Assembly: GCA_015075165.1 (NCBI GenBank)
Contig: JABTUY010000002.1
Coordinates: forward strand, 62,001 to 126,000
Length of the DNA: 64,000 nucleotides
Direction of reading: 5' to 3'
DNA from: Ideonella sp.
Lineage (GTDB): Bacteria; Pseudomonadota; Gammaproteobacteria; Burkholderiales; Burkholderiaceae_C
Each line of letters begins with the position of its first letter. Position 1 is the stretch's first letter. A program made the position numbers and the translations under genes. This document shows positions 54,279 to 64,000 of this stretch, piece after piece. The notes below the pieces were generated by a model. That model saw nothing but the letters and a program-made list of their open reading frames with translations, did no database searches and was not told the origin of the DNA.

Positions 54279-55463
54279 ATGAAAGTGATCCGCCTGCGCG
54301 CCGGCAAAGAGCGCTCGCTGCTGCGCCGCCACCCGTGGGTGTTCGAAGGCAGCATCGACAAGGGCGGCGCCGACCCCGGCGAGACGGTGCGTGTGCAGGC
54401 GGCCGACGGCCGCTTTCTCGCCTGGGGCGCGTACAGCCCGCACTCGTCGATTCGCGTGCGCGCGTGGAGCTTCGACGAGGCCGAGCGTATCGACGCGGGG
54501 TTGTTCGAGCGCCGGCTGGCCGCCGCCATCGCGCTGCGTGCGCGGCTGCCGATCGCCAGCGACGGTGTGCGGCTGGTGCACGGCGAGGCCGACGGCCTGC
54601 CCGGCCTGGTGGTCGACCGCTATGCCGACGTGCTGAGCGTGCAATGCCTGTCGGCCGGCATCGAGCGCTGGCGCGAGCCGATCGCCGACGCGCTGCTGCG
54701 GCTGACCGGCGCGGCACGCCTCTACGAACGCAGCGACCCCGGCGTGCGCGCGCTCGAGGGCCTGGAGCCGCGCACCGGCTGGTGGCGCGGCGACGGCGCC
54801 ACCGCGGTGGTGATCCGCGAGCACGACTGGCAGCTTGGCCTCGACGTGGCCAGCGGCCACAAGACCGGCTTCTACCTCGACCAGCGCGACAACCGCCGCG
54901 CCTTCGCGCAGTGGGTGCGGCAGTTGCAGTGCCGGCGCGTGCTGAACGGCCATTGCTACACCGGCGGCTTCACGGTGGCGGCGTTCGCCGGTGGTGCCGA
55001 GCAGGTGGTGAGCGTCGACTCGTCAGCCGCGGCACTCGACGGCGCGCGCGCCAACCTGGCGCGCAACGGCATGGCCGAGCGCGCGGCCGAGCTCGTCGAT
55101 GCCGACGTCAACCAGACGCTGCGCGACCGGCTGCAGGCCGGCGAATCGTTCGACGCCATCGTGCTCGATCCGCCGAAGCTTGCGCCCACCGCGGCGCATG
55201 CCGAGCGCGCCGCGCGCGCGTACAAAGACATCAACCGCCTGGCGCTGAAGCTGCTCGCGCCCGGCGGCGTGCTGTTCACGTTCTCGTGCTCGGGCGGCAT
55301 CAGCGCCGACCTGTTCCACAAGATCGTGGCCGGCGCGGGGCTCGATGCCGGCGTGAACGCGGCGATCGTGCAGCGCCTGGAAGCCGCGTGCGACCACCCG
55401 ACGACGCTCGAGTTTCCCGAGGGCGAGTACCTCAAAGGGCTGGTGCTGCTGAAGACCGCGTAG
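54279..55463 (+). CDS. rlmI: 23S rRNA m5C1962 methyltransferase-like protein
   Basis: A 394-residue SAM-dependent rRNA methyltransferase of the RlmI type. The N-terminal PUA-like domain (MKVIRLRAGKERSLLRRHPWVFEGSI) precedes an EEHD-like and a Rossmann domain with VLNGHCYTGGFTVAAFAGG and the catalytic-region motif VLDPPKLA near residue 290. The N-terminus and length match RlmI; the motif I region reads LNGHCYTGG where many have LNxFSYTGG. ATG 54279 is chosen because the upstream frame is antisense to the lipoprotein. Confidence 0.9.
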   Translation: MKVIRLRAGKERSLLRRHPWVFEGSIDKGGADPGETVRVQAADGRFLAWGAYSPHSSIRVRAWSFDEAERIDAGLFERRLAAAIALRARLPIASDGVRLVHGEADGLPGLVVDRYADVLSVQCLSAGIERWREPIADALLRLTGAARLYERSDPGVRALEGLEPRTGWWRGDGATAVVIREHDWQLGLDVASGHKTGFYLDQRDNRRAFAQWVRQLQCRRVLNGHCYTGGFTVAAFAGGAEQVVSVDSSAAALDGARANLARNGMAERAAELVDADVNQTLRDRLQAGESFDAIVLDPPKLAPTAAHAERAARAYKDINRLALKLLAPGGVLFTFSCSGGISADLFHKIVAGAGLDAGVNAAIVQRLEAACDHPTTLEFPEGEYLKGLVLLKTA

Positions 55464-55478
55464 CGGTCGTGCGCGCCT

Positions 55479-55967
55479 TCAGGCGGGCGAGAAATCGACC
55501 CGCGGCTCGAACTTGGCTCGCTTGGTTGCGAAGTACGTCTTCACGTTGCGCACGTTGCCGTCTTCGCTGAACAGCCGTTGCACCAGCGCGTTGTAGTGGC
55601 TCATGTCGCGCACCCACAGCACCAACACGAAATCGGGGCCCGGCGCCACGCGGTAGCACTGCTGCACCGCCGGCTCGCCGCGAGCGCGCGCTTCGAAGGC
55701 ATCGAGTCGCTCGGCGGCCTGGTGGTCGAGCGTGACCTCGACGATGGCACTCAGCCCGCCGGCGAACGCGCTCGGCGACACGATGGCCACCTGGCGCTCG
55801 ATCACGCCGGCGTCGACCAGGCGCCGCACGCGGCGCAGCGCGGTGGCAGGCGACACGCGTGCGGCCTCGGCCAGCGCCTGGTTCGAGCGCGAAGCGTCGC
55901 TTTGCAGCAGCGCCAGCAGCCGGTGGTCCACCCCATCCAAGGGGACTACATCATCTGAATTGTTCAT
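55479..55967 (-). CDS. Lrp/AsnC-family regulator
   Basis: A 162-residue Lrp/AsnC-type regulator with an N-terminal helix-turn-helix (LDGVDHRLLALLQSDASRSNQALAEAARVSPATALRRV) and a C-terminal RAM ligand domain (VLVLWVRDMSHYNALVQRLF). It is divergent from glmS across an AT-rich 139 bp gap. Regulation of glmS is possible but not shown. The effector is unknown. Confidence 0.9.
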   Translation of the reverse strand: MNNSDDVVPLDGVDHRLLALLQSDASRSNQALAEAARVSPATALRRVRRLVDAGVIERQVAIVSPSAFAGGLSAIVEVTLDHQAAERLDAFEARARGEPAVQQCYRVAPGPDFVLVLWVRDMSHYNALVQRLFSEDGNVRNVKTYFATKRAKFEPRVDFSPA

Positions 55968-56106
55968 TTATCGACTATAGATAGCTAAGAAATTGCACGA
56001 TGTGTATGTACGGATTGATTGTGTCATGTAGTTGATGAAACTGAAAACATTATTCACTGAACCACCACTAGCATCGCCGCACCTTCACAGCCGTCTCGAA
56101 GCCATC
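55968..56106. other. AT-rich divergent intergenic region between lrp-like gene and glmS
   Basis: This 139 bp region is strikingly AT-rich compared with the surrounding DNA. It carries several A/T-rich motifs (CTATAGATAG, TTGCAC, TTGATTG, CATTATT) but no clear -35/-10 pair on either strand. Neither flanking start has a strong ribosome site. The bias is consistent with an Lrp-type binding region. Confidence 0.5.
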
Positions 56107-57933
<1,827 letters not shown>

Positions 57934-57957
<24 letters not shown>

Positions 57958-57985
57958 ACGGGCGCGCGCTTCGAGTCGCGCAGCG
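57934..57985. repeat. 52 bp direct repeat, copy 1 (glmS 3' end)
   Basis: This 52 bp segment covers the last codons of glmS, its TAG stop and 28 bp beyond. It is exactly repeated at 58097-58148. The repeat suggests a partial duplication of the glmS end. Confidence 0.85.
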
Positions 57986-58188
57986 ACCGGCGCCGTCAGG
58001 CGCTGCAAGTTCGTGGGTTTGCGGCGCAGGCTGACTTCGCGCCAGCGAAGTCAAGGCGCGAGAGCGCCGTGCCGAAGCCACAGGCCGTGCTCGCCAGCGA
58101 AGAGCGTGACCGTCGAGTAGACGGGCGCGCGCTTCGAGTCGCGCAGCGGGCGGCGCCTGCAGGCGCCAAGGGCTCGAACCGTCGGCCG
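57958..58188. other. Intergenic region after glmS with hairpins
   Basis: The region before folB contains several inverted repeats: GACTTCGC-GCCA-GCGAAGTC near 58031, and GGCGCC-TGCA-GGCGCC near 58153. No gene is seen. It also includes the second copy of the glmS 3' end. Confidence 0.5.
58097..58148. repeat. 52 bp direct repeat, copy 2
   Basis: An identical copy of the glmS 3' end, 163 bp after the first. It includes the codons ending in VTVE and the stop, but no upstream glmS sequence, so it is non-functional. Confidence 0.85.
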
Positions 58189-58677
58189 TCAGCCTCGGCG
58201 CGCGGGCGCGTCGCCGCCGATCAACCGCAGCACCGAGCCCCCGCGCCGCCGCCCCTGCGCAGCGCCGCGCGCGCCCGCCCAGCGCTCGATCTGCACGCCG
58301 ACGGTGTCGACATCGTCGAACTTGCGCGGCTTGACGACGCGCACGCGCGCCCAGGCGGCGCCGAACTCGTCGAGCAGGACGTCGCACATCGCCTCGGCAA
58401 ACACCTCGAGCAGGCGCACACGGTGCTCGCGCATCAAGCGCAGCAGCCGCTCGCGCACGACGCTGTAGTCGATGGTGTCGCCGATGCGGTCGGTGTCGCA
58501 GGCCGGTACGTGCGGCACGCCGGCGGCCACGTCGAGCACCAGCGGTTGCGGCTGCGCCTCGTCGTCGTGGATGCCGATCACCGTGTCGCCGCGCAGGCCT
58601 TCGATGAAGATCAGGTCGAGCGCGGCGCCGGCCTGCGTCGGCGGGCGGTGAAAGAGATCGGCGTCGATGGCGCTCAT
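58189..58677 (-). CDS. folB: Dihydroneopterin aldolase
   Basis: A 162-residue FolB-type protein that makes 6-hydroxymethyldihydropterin in folate synthesis. LIFIEGLRGDTVIGIHDDE, TDRIGDTIDYSVVRERL and the late KPRKFDDVDTVGV are typical. The C-terminal 25 residues (Arg/Gly-rich) are an extension. It is convergent with glmS. Confidence 0.85.
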   Translation of the reverse strand: MSAIDADLFHRPPTQAGAALDLIFIEGLRGDTVIGIHDDEAQPQPLVLDVAAGVPHVPACDTDRIGDTIDYSVVRERLLRLMREHRVRLLEVFAEAMCDVLLDEFGAAWARVRVVKPRKFDDVDTVGVQIERWAGARGAAQGRRRGGSVLRLIGGDAPARRG

Positions 58678-58759
58678 GGTGGCGGTGCGGGTTCGCAGTG
58701 GCGTGTGCGGCGCAGGATGCGGCGGCGATCGTAGCAGCGCGCGGCAGTGCTGCGGCGAA

Positions 58760-59725
58760 TCAACCGCGCGTCAGGCGCGGCTGCGGCTTGGCCAGGTAGA
58801 ACCACTCGTTGCCGGGTATCGCCAACGGGTTCGGGAACACCACGTAGCCGTCGAACGGCGCGCTCAGCGTGCTGCCGTCGTGGCGCGTGGCCACCGGCTG
58901 GCCGGCGCGCACCGGGTCGAAGCTCTTCCACGGCTGCGCGAACGCATCGTCGGCATGCAGCCGCGCGAACACCTCGCACAGCCGCAGGCCTTCGAGCCGC
59001 GCCGCGGGCGCCGGGTCGGGCGCGTCGATCAGCCGCAGGTGCGCCAGCGTGTTGACGATCGCGCGGTAGGCCACGTCGCGTGCTGCCGGGTCGTCGTGCT
59101 GGCCGCACTCGAGCGTGAGCGCCCAGCCGCCCAGCGAGCGCATGTACTCGGTGGTGCCGATGCCGTAGCGCGGGTCGGTGTCCAGCGGCAGGCCCAGCGA
59201 GGCACCGAGTTCGCGCCGCCGCACGGCGCCGGCGGCGTAGGTGTCGAGCCAGCCGTCGACCGCGCGCGACACGCCCAGCCGCTGCGCCAGCGCCTCTTCG
59301 CGCGCGGCGTGCGCGAACGGTTCGAGCGTGCCGGCGTTGTCTTCGGGCCCGACCATCACGAACGGCAGGCTCGGCGACTGGAACGAATGCAGGTCCAGCA
59401 GCACCTCGTGCGCCGCCAGCAGCGGGCACAGCCAGTTCGCCACGTGGTCTTCGAACTCGCGCGGGGTGCTGGTGGGCGCCAGCATGCGGTTGAGGTTGCG
59501 GTCGCCGATGCGACGCTGCATCGCGTACGCCAGCGGGTTGGCCACCGGCACCAGCGTGAGTTGCCCCGCCGCGATGCGCAGCGTGCCGGCGTCGAGTTCG
59601 GCGGCGATGCGGCCGATCGCATGCGTGCCGCAGGTTTCGTTGCCGTGCACCGCACCGAACACGATCAGTCGCGTGCCCGGCGCGCTGCCGGCGTAGGCGA
59701 TCGACTTCAACGGCGGCGGCGTCAT
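58760..59725 (-). CDS. Succinylglutamate desuccinylase/aspartoacylase-like protein
   Basis: A 321-residue M14-like zinc carboxypeptidase-fold protein. The metal motif GAVHGNETCG, with His and Glu, is near residue 24, and NPLAYAMQRRIGDRNLNR and LLDLHSFQSP (later metal His) are present. Enzymes of this family deacylate N-acyl amino acids. The C-terminal half is typical of the AstE/aspartoacylase subfamily. The start at 59725 (MTPPPLK) is favoured. The substrate is unknown. Confidence 0.85.
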   Translation of the reverse strand: MTPPPLKSIAYAGSAPGTRLIVFGAVHGNETCGTHAIGRIAAELDAGTLRIAAGQLTLVPVANPLAYAMQRRIGDRNLNRMLAPTSTPREFEDHVANWLCPLLAAHEVLLDLHSFQSPSLPFVMVGPEDNAGTLEPFAHAAREEALAQRLGVSRAVDGWLDTYAAGAVRRRELGASLGLPLDTDPRYGIGTTEYMRSLGGWALTLECGQHDDPAARDVAYRAIVNTLAHLRLIDAPDPAPAARLEGLRLCEVFARLHADDAFAQPWKSFDPVRAGQPVATRHDGSTLSAPFDGYVVFPNPLAIPGNEWFYLAKPQPRLTRG

Positions 59726-59906
59726 CGGGTGTGGCAAGGTTCGCGAACGATGGCCCGATTCTAGGCAACGCGACCGCAAACGCCCGGAATGCACATCCGG
59801 TGCGCGGCGGCGCATTGACGCCGTGGTGCGCATGCCGATACTGGCCTTGCGCGGTTCGCATTCTCGCCTCGACAGGCCGCGCGCCCCGTCGATCGCCTTC
59901 GAGCGC

Positions 59907-62228
59907 ATGGAGTCCTCGAGCCGCAGCACAACGTGCCACTGGATCGCCGCGTGGGTCGTTGCGGTCACCGCGGCCACCGCGGTGACCGCAACGGACGCGG
60001 CGACCGCAACGGCGAATGCGATCGCTGCTGCCGAACCGCTGTCGCAGCCGCTCGACAACCGCCTCGTGATCACCCGCGGCGTCGTCTACGCCGGCGCGGC
60101 GTTCCTCAGCGCCCGCGGCGGTCGGGCGCCGTACCGCTTCAGCGTCGATGCACCGTCGCTGCCGGCCGGCCTCAGGCTGCTGCCCGACGGCAGCGTGGCA
60201 GGCATCACCTGCGCGGCCGATGGCGCCTACCTGCTGCGCGCGGCGACGGCGATCGACGCCGCCGGCGCGCGCAGCGGCGCTGCGCTGCCGCTGCTCACGG
60301 TGGAGGCACCGACGCTCGGCGGCTGCACGTTGTCGCTGCAAGCGAGCTGGCCGAAGCCGGTGGTCGGCCAACCCTATCGCACGTTGCTGAGTGCGCGCGG
60401 CGGCGCCGGACCGTATCGCTTCGTCGTCGCTGCGGGCACGCTGCCGGCCGGACTCACGCTGTCGCCAGCCGGCGTGCTCGAAGGCACGCCGCAGTCGATG
60501 CTGCCGCAGGCGTTCACGCTGGCGGTGCACGACGCCCGTGGCGCCACCGGCGTGCTGGTGGCCACGTTGGCACCGCTGGTCGTGCGCGTCGGCCCGTCGG
60601 CACTGCCCGCGGCGGCAGCGGGCTCGGCGTACCGCCAGGCGCTCACGGTCGAAGGGGCCATGCGACCGTATCGCTTTGCGGTCACCGGCGGCACGTTGCC
60701 GGCCGGCCTGCGGCTGCATCCCGACGGCCGGCTCAGCGGCACGCCGATGGCCGCCGGGCGCGCGCGCTTCAACGTCGAGGTGACCGACGCCGGTGGCGTC
60801 ACGGTGACGCGGCGCTTTGCGCTGCGCGTGGCGCCGCCGCGGCAGGCGGTGGCCGGCGCGCCGGTCAACGGCTCGGCCGTGGCCGTGCCGTTCGCCGGCA
60901 GCGGTGCGATGAACGCAGTGCACGAGCGGCTGGCGAGCGCGGTCGCCGCCGCCGCGGCGACGCCGTTGGCGGTGCTGCCGTCGAGCCTGACCGGTGCCAC
61001 ACCGGGCGATCGCGCGACACGTGCGAGCGCGGCGGCGGTCGCGAGCACCGCGAAAGGCATCGGTGCCGCGGGCCCTGCGGGCGCAGCCGACACAACGCCG
61101 GACGCCGCTGCCGTCGAAGGCATCGCCCACGATGCCGCGCCGGTGCTGCTGCCCGACCCGGCCGGCGACGCCACGCTCGCGGGCCTGCAGGCCGCCGAGG
61201 CCGAGGCGCTCGGCCGCCTCGGCGGCGCGCAGTTGCGCAACGTGCAGGCGCGGCTCGAAGGCGACACCGATTGCCGCCCCGAGTGGGAGCAGACGCTGCA
61301 GCTCAACGCACCGTGGCGCGATGTACGCCCGGCCCGCAGCGAGGCCGGACCCGACGCCGGCAGCGCCGCAACCGCGGATCGCGCGGGCTGTACGCGAGGC
61401 GCGGCGCTGTGGGCGGCCGGCGCGATCGACTACGGCCGCACGCCCGACACCGGGGTCACGGAAGGCAGCCGCTTCAGCACGCCCGGTCTGACCGCCGGTC
61501 TCGACCTCGCGCCGTGGCGCGGCGTGCGCAGCGGCATCGCGTTCGGCCGCGGACAGGACCGCAGCGCCGTCGGCGGTGGCAGCGGGCGTGTCGATACGCG
61601 CTCCGACAGCGTCACCGTCTACGGTTCGTGGCGCACACCGCTGGGTGTACGCCTGAATGCGATGCTGGGGCAGGCGCACACCACGTTCGACCTGCAGCGC
61701 ACCATCGTGGCGGGCGAGTCGCCGCTGCTCGCGCTGCGGCGGGCCACGCAGCGCTACGGCGCCATCGGCGCCAGCACGCGCCTGGAGCTCGGCGCGTGGC
61801 AGTGCGCGCCGCGCATCGGCGTCGAGCAGATGCGCGCCGCGCTCGACGGCTACACCGAGGGCGATGCCGTGGCCGCGGCGCTCGGCTTCGGCGCCGCGCG
61901 CGTGACGCGCCATGACCTGCATGGCGGCGTCGCGCTGTCGCGGCAGTGGAAGCGTGCGCGCTGGACGGTGGAGCCGCAGCTCAGCGTGGACTGGCATCGG
62001 CGCCCGTCGGGCGGGCTGGCGCAGCAGGTGCGCTATCTCGACGACCCGCTCGGCACGCGCTACGCGATGGCCAGCATCGAGCCGTCGAGCGAGTTCGCGC
62101 AGGTGGGTCTCGGCGTGCGGCTGTCGCACCCGCGCGGCTGGGTGTTGAGCCTGAATGCGCTCGGCACGATCGACGCCGGCGCGCCGGCCAGCAGCGCCTA
62201 CACGGCGGCGCTGCAGTGGCCGTTGTAG
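59907..62228 (+). CDS. Autotransporter-like protein with putative Ig domains and beta-barrel
   Basis: A 773-residue secreted or surface protein. An N-terminal hydrophobic Ala/Thr-rich stretch (AWVVAVTAATAVTATDAATA) could be a signal peptide. Three putative-Ig (He_PIG) repeats follow, each with a PYRF and an LPAGL-L-GxLxGTP pattern, near residues 85-300. A long Ala/Thr-rich linker leads to a C-terminal domain of about 290 residues with alternating beta strands that looks like an autotransporter barrel (ending YTAALQWPL). ATG 59907 is my start; GTG 59823 adds a Arg-rich tail. Function not established. Confidence 0.72.
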   Translation: MESSSRSTTCHWIAAWVVAVTAATAVTATDAATATANAIAAAEPLSQPLDNRLVITRGVVYAGAAFLSARGGRAPYRFSVDAPSLPAGLRLLPDGSVAGITCAADGAYLLRAATAIDAAGARSGAALPLLTVEAPTLGGCTLSLQASWPKPVVGQPYRTLLSARGGAGPYRFVVAAGTLPAGLTLSPAGVLEGTPQSMLPQAFTLAVHDARGATGVLVATLAPLVVRVGPSALPAAAAGSAYRQALTVEGAMRPYRFAVTGGTLPAGLRLHPDGRLSGTPMAAGRARFNVEVTDAGGVTVTRRFALRVAPPRQAVAGAPVNGSAVAVPFAGSGAMNAVHERLASAVAAAAATPLAVLPSSLTGATPGDRATRASAAAVASTAKGIGAAGPAGAADTTPDAAAVEGIAHDAAPVLLPDPAGDATLAGLQAAEAEALGRLGGAQLRNVQARLEGDTDCRPEWEQTLQLNAPWRDVRPARSEAGPDAGSAATADRAGCTRGAALWAAGAIDYGRTPDTGVTEGSRFSTPGLTAGLDLAPWRGVRSGIAFGRGQDRSAVGGGSGRVDTRSDSVTVYGSWRTPLGVRLNAMLGQAHTTFDLQRTIVAGESPLLALRRATQRYGAIGASTRLELGAWQCAPRIGVEQMRAALDGYTEGDAVAAALGFGAARVTRHDLHGGVALSRQWKRARWTVEPQLSVDWHRRPSGGLAQQVRYLDDPLGTRYAMASIEPSSEFAQVGLGVRLSHPRGWVLSLNALGTIDAGAPASSAYTAALQWPL

Positions 62229-62250
62229 TGCAGCGGCACGCGCTGCCGCG

Positions 62251-64000
62251 TCAGCCGTGCCGCGCGCCGCGGCGGGCCAACCACACGCCCAGCGCCACCA
62301 GCACCAGAGCGGCAGCCTGCACGATCACGCCCTGCAGCGTGGCGTGTACGCCGAGCGGCGCGATCGTCACGAAGCGCACCGGGCTGGCGTCGAGCACGCC
62401 GGCTTCCTGCAGCGCCGCCACGCCGTGGCCGGCGAACACCACCGCCAGCAGCGCCAGCAGCCCGGCGGTGGCCGCGAAGAACGGGCCCAGCGGCAGCCGC
62501 ACGCTGAACTTCAGGATCAGCCACGTCAGCAGCGCCAGCAGCGCCGCGGCGACCACGATGCCGGCCAGCACCGCATGCTGGCTCGACTCGCCGGCCTGCA
62601 CCCACAGCGCCTGATAGAACAGCACGATCTCGAACAGCTCGCGGTACACCGCGAGGAACGACACGCTGGCCAGCGCCCACAGCGTACCGCGGCCGAGCGC
62701 CGTGCTCACCTGGTTCTGGATGAACTGCTGCCATGCCTGCGCATACGACTTGCTGTGCAGCCAGTAGCCCACGTACAGCAGCATCGCCGCGGCGAACAGC
62801 GCGGTCACGCCCTCGGTCAGCTCGCGACTCGCACCCGAGATCGCGATCAGCCGCTCGGCCACGAACCAGGTCACCGCGCCGAGCACGACCGCAACGATCC
62901 AGCCGACGTGGATCCAGCGCATCGCGTCGCGCCGGCCGGTCTTGCGAACGAACGCGATGATTGCCGCCAGCACCAGGATCGCCTCGAGCCCTTCGCGCAG
63001 CAGGATCAGCAGCGAGCCGAAGAACGCGGTGGCCGGGCTCAGCGCCTCGCCGGAGAGCTTGTCCTGCGCCTGCTGCAGCAGCTCGTGGATGCGCGCCACC
63101 TGCGCGTTGACGGCCTCGACGCTGCGGCCTTCGCCGATCGCGTTGCGCAGCGCCATCATCTCGCGCTCGACCTGCACGCGCAGCTCGGGCGCGACGGTGT
63201 CGAGGCTGTTCTCCACCAGCTCGAAGCCCTCGAGATACGCCGCGATCGCCAGCTGCCGCGCCGCATCGCGCTGGCCCTGCGCGTAGCGCTTGGCGCTCTC
63301 GTCGATCTGCGTGCGCGCGAACTGCAGCGGCGACGACGATGCGCCGCCCACCGCATCGGGGTGCGCCACCAACCACGCCTGAGCCTGCGCGGCGGCCTCG
63401 CCGTGGCGCGCGGCGACGTCGGCCGGCGTCTGCGTCACCAGCTCGCGCAGGCCGGGGAACACGGCCTTCTGCGGCTTGCGCTGCCACGCGGCCTCGCCGG
63501 CCTTCAGCGCATCGGCGCCCTGGCGCAGCGACGCCACGTAGAACGCCAGCGCCCAGCGCTCGTCGTCCGACAGTGCGCGATAGCCCTGCATCGAGGTGCC
63601 GGCCACGCCCAGCGTGATGGTGTTGTACAGGCCGTAGACGCTGCGCGCGCGCATGCGCTCGACGTCGTGGAAGTTGGCCGGCGCCGGGTCGAGCCCCTTC
63701 GCGGCCGGCCCGTCGCCGTGGCCTTGCGCACCGTGGCAGCTGCTGCACTGCGCCTCGAACACGCGCGCAACGCCGGCCAGCGGCGGCGCGCGCTTCGGCG
63801 CCACGGCGACACGGTAGGCGCCGATCAGGTCCCAGCGCAGGCGCTCGGCAGCGGCGCTCACCTGCGCGCCGGGCACCTTGGCCTGCACCAGCGCGAGCAG
63901 GCGTGAGGCCTGTTCGAGCAGGCCGGCGCGCGCCGCGCGCTCGGGCAGTTGCGCGATCAGGCCGCTGGCCTGGCCGACGAACTCGAGCTGCTCCTTGTAT
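62251..64000 (-). CDS. Cytochrome c/FTR1-family iron permease, 5' end outside window
   Basis: A fused protein, of which 583 codons are visible; the gene continues past base 64000. The visible N-terminal part contains a cytochrome c site (CSSCH) and a helical region, and the C-terminal part is an FTR1/EfeU-type permease with REGLEAILV and RELFEIVLF, the two REXXE motifs for iron translocation. Seven or so transmembrane segments follow. Such fusions occur in bacteria that take up ferrous iron through oxidation. The start is not in the window. Confidence 0.9.
   Translation of the reverse strand, partial: YKEQLEFVGQASGLIAQLPERAARAGLLEQASRLLALVQAKVPGAQVSAAAERLRWDLIGAYRVAVAPKRAPPLAGVARVFEAQCSSCHGAQGHGDGPAAKGLDPAPANFHDVERMRARSVYGLYNTITLGVAGTSMQGYRALSDDERWALAFYVASLRQGADALKAGEAAWQRKPQKAVFPGLRELVTQTPADVAARHGEAAAQAQAWLVAHPDAVGGASSSPLQFARTQIDESAKRYAQGQRDAARQLAIAAYLEGFELVENSLDTVAPELRVQVEREMMALRNAIGEGRSVEAVNAQVARIHELLQQAQDKLSGEALSPATAFFGSLLILLREGLEAILVLAAIIAFVRKTGRRDAMRWIHVGWIVAVVLGAVTWFVAERLIAISGASRELTEGVTALFAAAMLLYVGYWLHSKSYAQAWQQFIQNQVSTALGRGTLWALASVSFLAVYRELFEIVLFYQALWVQAGESSQHAVLAGIVVAAALLALLTWLILKFSVRLPLGPFFAATAGLLALLAVVFAGHGVAALQEAGVLDASPVRFVTIAPLGVHATLQGVIVQAAALVLVALGVWLARRGARHG

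Noticed and set aside
56032-56106. An earlier in-frame ATG for glmS
   Set aside because: The glutaminase needs Cys at position 2, which fixes the start at 56107.
58674-62129. A 1151-codon minus-strand frame over the Ig/barrel gene
   Set aside because: Low-complexity Ala/Arg-rich translation; the plus-strand protein shows real repeats and strands.

Overview
The window is about 70% GC, densely coded on both strands, and looks like a piece of a Gram-negative betaproteobacterial chromosome, most likely order Burkholderiales (Leptothrix/Rubrivivax-like). The grounds are a Tct/Bug solute uptake system, an SAH riboswitch ahead of ahcY, a dapF-DUF484-xerC block, a lipid A type acyltransferase and LytTR, LysR and Lrp regulators. 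No rRNA, tRNA or CRISPR array was seen. Assignments come from reading the sequence; no database search was run.

Region by region. (1) 1-9.7 kb: homoprotocatechuate meta-cleavage genes (end of hpaE, hpaD, then hpaF and hpaH), split by a block holding a GMC oxidoreductase, a PhoD-like phosphatase, pobA, a methyltransferase and an SDR. (2) 9.8-20.7 kb: cell-envelope and regulatory genes: OmpA-like lipoprotein, lipoprotein hydrolase, acyltransferase, a LytTR two-component pair, LysR with a divergent ABM-like protein, dihaem cytochrome c, MFS transporter, an orphan flagellar-rod-like protein, an SRPBCC protein and short-form gnd. (3) 21-31.5 kb: tctC-tctB-tctA uptake genes with a 0.66 kb non-coding structured insertion between tctB and tctA, followed by small-molecule and aromatic catabolism genes (intradiol dioxygenase, haloacid dehalogenase, hyi, chromene-carboxylate isomerase type protein, flavin reductase) and a 270 bp MITE-like element. 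(4) 31.5-40.9 kb: NfeD-slipin pair, then the SAM cycle operon ahcY-[FitAB/VapBC-type toxin-antitoxin]-metF behind an SAH riboswitch, a HAD phosphatase, a YcaQ-like protein, a NUDIX hydrolase and a metallo-beta-lactamase-fold protein. (5) 41-48.1 kb: a defence and addiction island: parDE, an MmeI-like single-chain restriction-modification enzyme, an MNT-HEPN pair, an unrecognised Tudor-like protein, higBA and a second vapBC. (6) 48.4-64 kb: housekeeping genes: metK, an LpxL-type acyltransferase, dapF-DUF484-xerC, rlmI, an Lrp regulator divergent from glmS, folB, an aspartoacylase-like gene, a putative-Ig/beta-barrel protein and the end of a cytochrome c-FTR1 iron permease.

The most notable points are the toxin-antitoxin pair lodged inside the SAH-riboswitch operon, the addiction/restriction island whose restriction enzyme has a lower-GC specificity segment, a possibly leaderless higBA promoter with its operator in the spacer, and several non-coding structured elements: the tctB/tctA insertion with 137 bp imperfect inverted arms, the 270 bp TA-flanked MITE, hairpin arrays, and a duplicated glmS 3' end.
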